DNA of 26,246 nt from a virus. Location of the stretch: the IMG/VR virus record IMGVR_UViG_3300043119_000276, positions 1-26,246 of that record; one strand, written 5' to 3'. Each line of letters begins with the position of its first letter. The first letter of the stretch is position 1. The notes under the pieces are model-generated. The model saw only the letters and a list, made by a program, of their open reading frames with translations, was not told where the DNA came from and searched no databases. Both the position numbers and the translations under genes were made by a program. Of the stretch, positions 20,975-26,246 are shown one piece after another.

Positions 20975-21309
20975 CGATCGCTCCGGTTGAGGTTAAGAGA
21001 GGGCGTCCAGTTTCTGGACGCCCCTTGCACAACTGCCCGCTGCTGGGCAACCATGTACTGGGATCGCGCCTCCTGCAGCAACCGCTCGCAGGTTTGCACG
21101 AAGGTGCGGGCTTGCTCCATGGAGGCGTGCGCATCGACAGGCTTGGCTTTGGCCGAAAACTTGCGATCGAGCTTCCAGCGGCTCAGGTTGATGATGTGGG
21201 GCGGCCTGCGCCCCGGCCCGCGCTGCTGCAGCACCGGGTGCGGCGCTGCGCTGGGCAAGGCAATGACCCGCGCAGCTGTGCGCGCAGGCAATGAAAGAGA
21301 GTGAGCCAT
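20971..21309 (-). CDS. 112-residue leader ORF coupled to the antirepressor (Icd position)
   Basis: MAHSLSLPARTAARVIALPS starts at ATG 21309 behind a strong GGAGG. The middle is basic (RRPPHIINLSRWKLDRKFSA) and the second half helical (ASMEQARTFVQTCERLLQEA). It overlaps ant by ATGA. The position equals icd in phage P1, where translation of icd is needed for ant translation and both are blocked by C4 antisense RNA. I do not see similarity to Icd itself beyond layout. The same frame is open upstream through the RNA, as in other Icd/Ash-type loci, so a longer protein is possible. Confidence 0.65.
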   Translation of the reverse strand: MAHSLSLPARTAARVIALPSAAPHPVLQQRGPGRRPPHIINLSRWKLDRKFSAKAKPVDAHASMEQARTFVQTCERLLQEARSQYMVAQQRAVVQGASRNWTPSLNLNRSDR

Positions 21310-21319
21310 GAGTGGCCTC

Positions 21320-21329
21320 CAAGCGGTGC
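21320..21329 (-). promoter_or_regulatory. Target site for the C4-like RNA at the leader-ORF ribosome-binding site
   Basis: On the minus strand GCACCGCTTG lies directly before the GGAGG Shine-Dalgarno of the ORF starting at 21309. It is perfectly complementary over ten bases to CAAGCGGTGC in the structured RNA (21404-21395). The next target bases GGAGGCC can pair with GGCCTGCC of that RNA (21420-21413) with one bulge, which would mask the Shine-Dalgarno. Confidence 0.65.
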
Positions 21330-21368
21330 GGTTTGCTACAACCACCTCACCCCCTGCTAAAGGGTGGC

Positions 21369-21446
21369 GGTGGCTCGAACGGGTAGCAGACCGGGCACCG
21401 CTTGCGCGAACCGGCAGGCCCTCGCGGGCCTCCCGTCCGAGCCACC
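21369..21446 (-). ncRNA. c4: C4-type antisense RNA controlling the antirepressor
   Basis: Read on the minus strand, 78 nt fold into a three-way junction. The closing helix is GGTGGCTCGGACGGG with CCCGTTCGAGCCACC (15 pairs including one G-U). Hairpin one is AGGCCC-GCGA-GGGCCT with a GNRA loop. Hairpin two has CCGG pairs and TCGC-GCAA-GCGG, again a GNRA loop. C4 RNAs of P1/P7 are about this size, lie before icd/ant on the same transcript, and bind the ribosome-binding region to silence ant. Here the unit lies downstream of the primase gene and 60 bases upstream of the leader ORF of ant, with a ten-base complement at that start. Family call by structure and context; not checked against a covariance model. 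Confidence 0.75.
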
Positions 21447-21586
21447 AAAAACTGGAGGCACAGACAACGAAGCCGCATGAACTGCGGAACAGAACTGCGG
21501 CTTGCGTCGCAGCGGTGCTTCGGGCTGCTAACCCGGTCACGCCCATGTTGGACGCGACCGAGCAAGTGTACCCCAGCTGGCAACCA

Positions 21587-24298
21587 TTAAAACGGTTCAT
21601 CGTCAGCGTCCTGTTCTTCAACTGGTTGCGCGGCTGCAGGTGCTGCAGGCGGCACAGCGCCGGGGGGCGATGGCAGTGCATCCAGCCCGCCAGAGTCGTC
21701 CTCGGTGGGCGGCCAGTTCTTGGGGCGTACATATCCCCAGGCGCGCGCGCCGTTCACCTGCTTCTTCACCCGCTCCCAGCCCTCATGCTTGAGCCATGCC
21801 GTGATCTGGCCCTGCAGTCCCGGCGTGCTCTTGGCAGAGTCCACGCCCAGCGCCAGGGTGATCTGTGCCAGCGTCACAAACTCAGCCAAGGTGTTCACGA
21901 TGGCGCCAATGCCCGCCGCCACCGGTGGCCGCGTCAACACATGCAGCAGGTCACTCTCCACCGCCGTCTCCACCAGGCGGCTTTCCTGCATGGGCACAAA
22001 CAGCCGGCGCTCTTGCTCTGGCGTGGGCGTGTAGGCCACCCCTTGCTGATACAGCACAAACGCCTCTGCCAGCAGCTGCTCACGGTACTTCGCCACAAAC
22101 TCGGTGTTGATCACATGCCGCACCGGTATGGGCCAGAAGCGCCGGTTGCCCGTGCGGTCCCGCAGATAGGTGTTTTCGTTCGTGGTGCCCACCAGAATGC
22201 ACTGGCGTGCAAAGCTCTCGGTGGTGGTGCCATAGGCCACCCGGTAGCGGTCCACCTTGCTGCTGATGAACGCCTTGATCGCGCCCACCTCGGCCTTGCT
22301 GAAGTGCGTCAACTCGGCAATCTCATACAGCCACAGGCCTTGGACTTGCTCCTGCGCTTCCTTGCCACGGCCCACCTCAAAAGGCGTGTCGCTGAACCAC
22401 TGCGAACCCGCCAGCACTTCCACCAGGGTGGACTTGCGCAGCCCGCCCACGCCCTCCAGTACCGGGCAATAGTCAAACTTGCAGCCGGGCTCCATCACGC
22501 GGTACACCATGCCCAGCAGCCAGCAGCGGCCCACAATCTGCAGGTATTCCAGCAGCGCCGGGTTCAGGGTTTCAGGGCTCTCGCCCAGTGCATGCACCAG
22601 CCACTTGTCAATGCGGCTGGTGCCATCCCACTGCAGGCCCACCAGCATCTCGCGAATGGGGTGAAACCGGCGCGTGTGCGCCACCGTCTGGATGGCCTCC
22701 GACAACGACGCCCGCGAAATGCTGGGCAGCCCATAGGTGTCGGTGAGGTACTTACCCAGCAGCAGATCCACCGCATTGGTCACATCGCCCACCTTGGCAT
22801 GCGGCCACGGCCACACCATGCGCGCCTGGATGTTGTTGCTCAGCTCGTTGAAGGCCAGCACATCCTGCAGCACTGGGTCGCGCTCCAAGATCAATATGAC
22901 CATCTTGCGGCTGGCGAGCCAGCGCTTGTTCGCCTTGTCGTAGTACGGCACCAGCCAATCCGGCACCATGTACGCGCCAATGCGGGTCAGGCCCGTGCTG
23001 TCGTCGCCGTCGTCGCCATCATCGTGGCCTGCGCTGCCGCCTGGGGTGTTGCCACCGCCACCAGCACCACCACCTGCGTTACCACTGCCCCCGGGGCCAC
23101 CGGGGCCATCGATTTTTTTACCGCCCGCCAGATCGGCGCTGGCGTCCTGCGGCAGTGCATGCGCCTGCGCAAAGAAGGCTTGCACGCGGGCAAAGTCCCA
23201 GCCATCCGTCTCGATGGCGTCACGCGCGTCCCAGCCATCGACCACAGCACCCGGCGCAGGAATGGGCAGCAGCTGCACCTTGCAGAAGTGCGCATCCCGC
23301 AGCAGCGCGCCAATGCCCAGCATCGCGGCCATGCCTGGTTGCTTGTGCACTGGCAGCAAGGGCTTGGCCTGCTGCAGCACCAGCTGCGCGGCCTTGTCGG
23401 GGGTGGCCTTGCGCTCGGCCGCGGTCAGGGGTTCGCGCTTGGCATCGCAATCTGCCCAGGCCAGCACCGTGCAGCCCTGCAGCCACGCCCAGTCGGCCTT
23501 CTGCCACGCCTTGCTGCCACCGGGCCAGCTGGCCACGCAATACACGCCGGGCGCACCGGCATCCAGCAGCTGTTGCAGGGCCTCGCCCTTGCGTTCACCC
23601 TCTACCAGCACCACCGTGCGGTCACCCGGCAGCTGGTGGCCCGGCAGGTACAGCGGGCGGGGTTCATCCCACTGCCGCCAGTGCCACTTGGCTGCACCAT
23701 CGCGGGCGCTCTGGCACCAGGTGTAGGGCAGCGTTTCCTTGCCGCCATCGCTGGTGCGAAACCGCACCACATAGCCGTGCAACTCATCGCCCACCTGGTA
23801 GGTGGCCGTGTGCTCAATCGTGTCTGCCGCCCGGTGAAAATGCTTGAACGTGGGGGCCACCGCATGGGCTGGCACCGGCAGCACCGTGGCCCAGCCCTCG
23901 GGCTCTGCCATGGGCTTTGTTGCAGGTGCGGGACGTGCGGGCGCTGGTGGCGGCGGCGTGCCACCGGCCGCAGCCTTCACCAACCCGGCCACACTCTCCA
24001 GGCCCTCTTCGCGCGCCACCTGAATGGCGGCCTTGGCTTGGCTCAGGCCATGGATGGCGGCATACAGGCTCAGCAAGTCGCCGCCCTTATCATCGCTGGC
24101 AAAGTCGGCCCAGCAGCCATTGGTCAGGTTGACAGAGCAGCTGCTGCCCTTGCCACCACTGAGCGAACCGCACACATATTCATGGCCCCGCTGTTCGCCA
24201 TCAGGCAACCACATCGGGACCAGTCGGTCAGCGCTGGCCAGCAAAGCATCAGCCAGCGCCGCAAAGTTGATTGGAGGCAACGGTGGGCGCAGCATCAT
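21587..24298 (-). CDS. Primase-helicase: TOPRIM domain plus VapE-type ATPase
   Basis: The 903-residue replication protein starts MMLRPPLPPINFAALADALL. The N-terminal region (about 35-90) has the 'G.....CS.N..tg.W.DFasddkGGDlisLya' block of phage primases. TOPRIM motifs are VVLVEGERKGEAL (about 229-241) and VLAWADCDAK (about 277). A Gly/Asp-rich linker (about 393-430) leads to a virulence-associated E ATPase: Walker A GVGGLRKST (about 615), Walker B LWLYEIAEL, then TNENTYLRDRTGNRRFWPI with the arginine finger. The Pro-rich C-terminus ends DADDEPF. It should prime and unwind phage DNA. A TTG at 24316 could add six residues; ATG 24298 fits better. Confidence 0.92.
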   Translation of the reverse strand: MMLRPPLPPINFAALADALLASADRLVPMWLPDGEQRGHEYVCGSLSGGKGSSCSVNLTNGCWADFASDDKGGDLLSLYAAIHGLSQAKAAIQVAREEGLESVAGLVKAAAGGTPPPPAPARPAPATKPMAEPEGWATVLPVPAHAVAPTFKHFHRAADTIEHTATYQVGDELHGYVVRFRTSDGGKETLPYTWCQSARDGAAKWHWRQWDEPRPLYLPGHQLPGDRTVVLVEGERKGEALQQLLDAGAPGVYCVASWPGGSKAWQKADWAWLQGCTVLAWADCDAKREPLTAAERKATPDKAAQLVLQQAKPLLPVHKQPGMAAMLGIGALLRDAHFCKVQLLPIPAPGAVVDGWDARDAIETDGWDFARVQAFFAQAHALPQDASADLAGGKKIDGPGGPGGSGNAGGGAGGGGNTPGGSAGHDDGDDGDDSTGLTRIGAYMVPDWLVPYYDKANKRWLASRKMVILILERDPVLQDVLAFNELSNNIQARMVWPWPHAKVGDVTNAVDLLLGKYLTDTYGLPSISRASLSEAIQTVAHTRRFHPIREMLVGLQWDGTSRIDKWLVHALGESPETLNPALLEYLQIVGRCWLLGMVYRVMEPGCKFDYCPVLEGVGGLRKSTLVEVLAGSQWFSDTPFEVGRGKEAQEQVQGLWLYEIAELTHFSKAEVGAIKAFISSKVDRYRVAYGTTTESFARQCILVGTTNENTYLRDRTGNRRFWPIPVRHVINTEFVAKYREQLLAEAFVLYQQGVAYTPTPEQERRLFVPMQESRLVETAVESDLLHVLTRPPVAAGIGAIVNTLAEFVTLAQITLALGVDSAKSTPGLQGQITAWLKHEGWERVKKQVNGARAWGYVRPKNWPPTEDDSGGLDALPSPPGAVPPAAPAAAQPVEEQDADDEPF

Positions 24299-24375
24299 GC
24301 CAACACCCCCGTGCAAATTTCACAGAAACCGGCGTCTCCACCGCCAGCGGCATCGTGCATCAAGGTCATGAGGTG

Positions 24376-24669
24376 CTAGCCGCCCCATGCCCGCAGCACG
24401 CTGCCAAGGTCTACAAAGCCCGCCTGCTCATCCGGCATCAGGCCGGCGGGCACGTATTCGGCCACGGGCCGGTTGCGGTATTCCACCTCGCGCTTGCGTG
24501 CAATGCAAAGCTGCCCCGCGCGGCTCATGTTCTTTGCGGTCTGCGTGGCCGCCTTCAGGCCCACGCAAGCCACCGCTGCCATCTCGCGCAACGTGGCGCC
24601 CCGCTCAGGCGTTGCCAGCTCGCTGCAGGCGTTCAACAGCGCCACGCGCACTTCACCCGCCGGCCTCAT
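24376..24669 (-). CDS. Small helix-turn-helix-like protein in the replication operon
   Basis: The 97-residue protein starts MRPAGEVRVALLNACSELAT at ATG 24669, which overlaps the previous stop (ATGA). Residues 2-55 read like a winged helix: VALLNACSELATPERGATLR, EMAAVACVGLKAATQTAKNM and SRAGQLCIARK, followed by a strand (REVEYRNRPVAEYVPA). A role in DNA binding, perhaps at the origin, is inferred from this and from the neighbouring primase; I recognise no named family. The 77 bases after its stop contain no gene before the primase. Confidence 0.75.
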   Translation of the reverse strand: MRPAGEVRVALLNACSELATPERGATLREMAAVACVGLKAATQTAKNMSRAGQLCIARKREVEYRNRPVAEYVPAGLMPDEQAGFVDLGSVLRAWGG

Positions 24670-25163
24670 GCTGCAAACCCTTCGCGCGCCTTCCAGCGCT
24701 CCATGGTGCGCTGGTGTTTGGCATCCAGGTGGCGCATCAGGCCCTGGCCATCGGCCACCAGCGCGGCCCACTTGGCGTGCACATCGGCCAACTCGTTCTT
24801 GCTGATCTGGCCATCGGCATCGGCGCTTGTGGCCGCCGTCACCAGGTCGGCAAACTCGCGCATCAGCTGCGCCAGCGCCTGGCCCGTCACGGCATCACTG
24901 CCATCCTGCCCGGCGGGCAGCAGCACCAGCATGCCGCCCACCGCCTCAGCCACGCGGGTGGGGTATTCCACCCCGTGCGCGCCACCCAGCTCCACACACA
25001 TGGCGGCAATCTCGGCAGCATCCACCGCGCCCATCTTGTACTGCGGCGCACCACGCAACTCTTTCTCCAGCGTGCTGGGCGACTTGCCCAGGCGTGCGGC
25101 CACGGCATCGGTGCCACCAGGGTAATGGCGCACAGCGCGCCGCAAAGAATCAAGCAAGTCCAT
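24666..25163 (-). CDS. CII-type phage regulatory protein (CP76 family)
   Basis: The 165-residue protein opens MDLLDSLRRAVRHYPGGTDA then VAARLGKSPSTLEKELRGAP, the helix-turn-helix block typical of the Phage_CP76 regulatory CII family, followed by an Asp/Glu-rich pocket (AAEIAAMCVELGGAHGVEYP) and the GGMLVLLPAG strand. The helical C-terminus should oligomerise. CII-like proteins switch lysogeny promoters. I prefer ATG 25163, eight bases after AAAGG; an ATG at 25172 has too short a spacing. It is the first gene of the replication operon. Confidence 0.85.
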   Translation of the reverse strand: MDLLDSLRRAVRHYPGGTDAVAARLGKSPSTLEKELRGAPQYKMGAVDAAEIAAMCVELGGAHGVEYPTRVAEAVGGMLVLLPAGQDGSDAVTGQALAQLMREFADLVTAATSADADGQISKNELADVHAKWAALVADGQGLMRHLDAKHQRTMERWKAREGFAA

Positions 25164-25418
25164 CACATCCACCTTTCAAAACGCTATCGACCGGCGGCCA
25201 CCGTGCGCAACACACTGCAGCCATGCAAAAAAAGCACCCCACCACGCCACCATGCAAAGCGCCGCGCACCTGCCCGCGAGCGGCGCACCTTGGTTATGGG
25301 GAGGAGGTAGGCCCCGGCAGCACAGCCGTGGGCGTGGGGGGTGGCAAAGGGTGGGCGCCCGCAGGCGTGGCAGCACAATGGAGTTCTCACACAACCACTT
25401 GCCATGAGAGGGGCGCCC
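25164..25418. other. 255-base divergent control region between CII-like and plus-strand gene
   Basis: No gene is convincing here. A seven-pair inverted repeat GCGCCGC (25259-25265) and GCGGCGC (25280-25286) could form a hairpin in early transcripts. A run of seven A at 25227-25233 gives a T-run on the minus strand but lacks a clear stem before it. TTTGCATGG occurs twice on the minus strand. The region should contain the promoters of both flanking genes, or an antitermination site in a transcript started at the Cro-like promoter. Confidence 0.45.
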
Positions 25419-25685
25419 ATGAAAAACGAAGAAGTCACAGCCACGTTGATTGGCCTGCGCGCGCAGATCGACGCTTTAAACGCGCTTGTTCTTGCATTGC
25501 TGCAATCTGCTCCCCCAGCCGCAAGGAATCAGGTGCAAGCCCACTTTTCAGACTACTGTCGTTCCACGGAAAATCACGCCTTCGAGCGCGACGATCCGCC
25601 GCCGGCGTTCGACATTCAGATGCAAGTGCTGGAAGAGATGCACCAGAGCCTTCAGGCTGTTGTGGCACAGGATGCAACCACTTAG
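25419..25685 (+). CDS. 88-residue hypothetical protein, plus strand, within the immunity region
   Basis: MKNEEVTATLIGLRAQIDAL starts at ATG 25419 with AGAGGGG five bases upstream; a second ATG at 25404 in frame would add five residues. Residues 5-32 form a long amphipathic helix (LRAQIDALNALVLALLQSAP), then a His/Cys-containing loop (VQAHFSDYCRSTENHAFERD) and a C-terminal helix (QMQVLEEMHQSLQAVVAQ). The size and helical nature would suit a small regulator or partner of the nearby switch proteins. It reads against the Cro-like and CII-like genes, so any minus-strand early transcript is antisense to it. No family recognised. Confidence 0.75.
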   Translation: MKNEEVTATLIGLRAQIDALNALVLALLQSAPPAARNQVQAHFSDYCRSTENHAFERDDPPPAFDIQMQVLEEMHQSLQAVVAQDATT

Positions 25686-25714
25686 CCAGTTGCTCCAGCG
25701 CTGAGGCTGCGGCC

Positions 25715-26017
25715 CTACGCATGCGCCACCCCCTGCGCTACGGGTTCAGTAGCTACTCGCGCTTGATGGGCAAGGGCTGTGGTGCTATTTGGCTCAAACT
25801 TCACCAGCTCGGGCCAGATGCGCCAACAGCTTTCAGGCCAATACTCCCGTCGCAAAAAGGCGCCGGCCGTGAATAGCTCGATTGCCGCGCCATGCTCCAC
25901 GGGCACGGGCTTTTCGCCCGACGCCATCTTGGACACGAACGACGGCGGCACCTTGAGGTGCGCCGCCAGACGCATGGTGCGGCCGCGTTCTTCGGAAAGC
26001 CATGATTTGAGTTTCAT
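25715..26017 (-). CDS. Cro/YdaS-type helix-turn-helix regulator
   Basis: The 100-residue protein starts MKLKSWLSEERGRTMRLAAH at ATG 26017. The HTH is RTMRLAAHLKVPPSFVSKMA, then SGEKPVPVEHGAAIELFTAG; this and the final WRIWPEL are typical of YdaS/P22-Cro-type regulators. Such proteins bind the operator between themselves and the repressor and help start the lytic programme. A strong promoter places the transcript start at about the A of the ATG, so the mRNA is probably leaderless. An upstream frame extension would run over the operators and is not real. Confidence 0.85.
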   Translation of the reverse strand: MKLKSWLSEERGRTMRLAAHLKVPPSFVSKMASGEKPVPVEHGAAIELFTAGAFLRREYWPESCWRIWPELVKFEPNSTTALAHQARVATEPVAQGVAHA

Positions 26018-26024
26018 GGGCGAG

Positions 26025-26054
26025 ATTGTATTGCCCAATGGGTCATATTTACAA
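26025..26054 (-). promoter_or_regulatory. Promoter of the Cro-like gene (leaderless transcript expected)
   Basis: On the minus strand -35 TTGTAA (26054-26049), an 18-base spacer and -10 TACAAT (26030-26025) match the sigma-70 consensus in four and five of six positions. Only seven bases separate the -10 from the ATG, so the transcript should start at or next to the start codon. Confidence 0.65.
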
Positions 26055-26088
26055 CCACCCTTTGGAAAATTCTCACCCCACCCTTTGG
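26055..26088. repeat. Paired 11-bp direct repeats, candidate operators
   Basis: CCACCCTTTGG occurs at 26055-26065 and 26078-26088, 23 bases apart start to start (about two helical turns). The first abuts the -35 of the Cro-like promoter and both lie upstream of the repressor start, so they are good candidates for the repressor or Cro operators. A looser inverted repeat GGGC...GCCC (26018-26036) lies over the -10. Confidence 0.6.
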
Positions 26089-26105
26089 TGCCGAGAATCG
26101 GAGTC

Positions 26106-26246
26106 ATGCAAACAGTGCATGAAACACGCCGCGACCGCCTCAACCAGTTGCTGAAAAAGTACAGCACCTACGCGGCGTTGAATGATGCGCTGGGCTGGTC
26201 CCGTACAGACTCCAAGCTGTCGCGGATCAAGAATGCAAACACGCGG
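26106..26246 (+). CDS. CI-like prophage repressor, N-terminal part only
   Basis: From ATG 26106, 47 codons run off the right edge: MQTVHETRRDRLNQLLKKYS, then TYAALNDALGWSRTDSKLSR. This is the typical start of XRE-type repressors with an S24 (LexA-like) C-terminal domain in Burkholderiales prophages ('tiHe.RR..L..L...yg..aaln.alg.srtds..sqik'). The C-terminal peptidase half is outside the window, so autocleavage cannot be judged. It is divergent from the Cro-like gene across an 88-base operator region. It is the presumed target of the antirepressor encoded at 20327-20974. Confidence 0.75.
   Translation, partial: MQTVHETRRDRLNQLLKKYSTYAALNDALGWSRTDSKLSRIKNANTR

Noticed and set aside
21369-21446. 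tRNA gene suggested by the acceptor-like GGTGGCT/AGCCACC ends and GTTCGAG
   Set aside because: The pairing extends to 15 bases, there is no anticodon arm or T-arm of proper length, and no CCA; the structure fits a C4-type RNA better.
21308-24379. Very long plus-strand ORF of 1023 codons opposite the primase gene
   Set aside because: It mirrors the minus-strand primase, whose TOPRIM and Walker motifs are clear; the plus-strand protein is rich in His, Arg, Leu and Gln as expected of an antisense shadow at high GC.
25200-25400. Possible CRISPR-like or iteron array in the C-rich region
   Set aside because: Only short, unevenly spaced similarities (TTTGCATGG twice); no regular repeat-spacer pattern.
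25184-25444. Minus-strand ORF with a CCHAC motif in the divergent control region
   Set aside because: It crosses the start of the well-supported plus-strand gene, lacks a ribosome-binding site and its Cys/His content follows from the GC-rich sequence.

Overview
The window is most of a temperate siphovirus-type prophage, given in reverse orientation: nearly every gene is on the minus strand, so the phage map reads from right to left. The high GC content and the look of the proteins (P27-type small terminase, VapE-type primase-helicase, TipJ-type tail tip, a Q-like regulator next to an HNH gene) suggest a betaproteobacterial host, most likely Comamonadaceae such as Acidovorax or Comamonas. That host call is inference. 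No integrase, attachment site or tRNA gene is visible, and both ends of the prophage lie outside the window.

Right end (about 24.4-26.2 kb) is the immunity and early control region. A CI-like repressor starts on the plus strand and runs off the window. Divergent from it is a small Cro/YdaS-type regulator whose promoter appears to make a leaderless mRNA. Two 11-bp direct repeats lie between them as candidate operators. A plus-strand small gene and a CII-type regulator follow.

Replication and switch region (about 19.1-24.7 kb): a small unrecognised gene, a primase-helicase with TOPRIM and VapE domains, then a structured RNA of about 78 nt. That RNA is followed by a 112-residue ORF and a BRO-N antirepressor joined by an ATGA overlap. 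The layout and base pairing match the c4-icd-ant immunity switch of phages P1 and P7, with the RNA acting as a C4-type antisense repressor. This is the most interesting element here. A conserved small gene and a Q-type late antiterminator follow.

Late region (0-18.9 kb): HNH nuclease, small and large terminase, a small membrane protein, portal, HK97-type protease and major capsid protein, head-tail connector and completion proteins, then a lambda-ordered tail module. The tail module has a terminator-like protein, tube protein, G/GT chaperones made by a -1 frameshift, tape measure, M-, L- and K-position proteins and a TipJ-like tip. A tailspike-like fibre and a partly decayed end, including a frameshifted GH24 endolysin remnant, complete it.

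Several intrinsic-terminator-like hairpins lie between, and once inside, late genes. This fits a late operon read through by the Q-type antiterminator.
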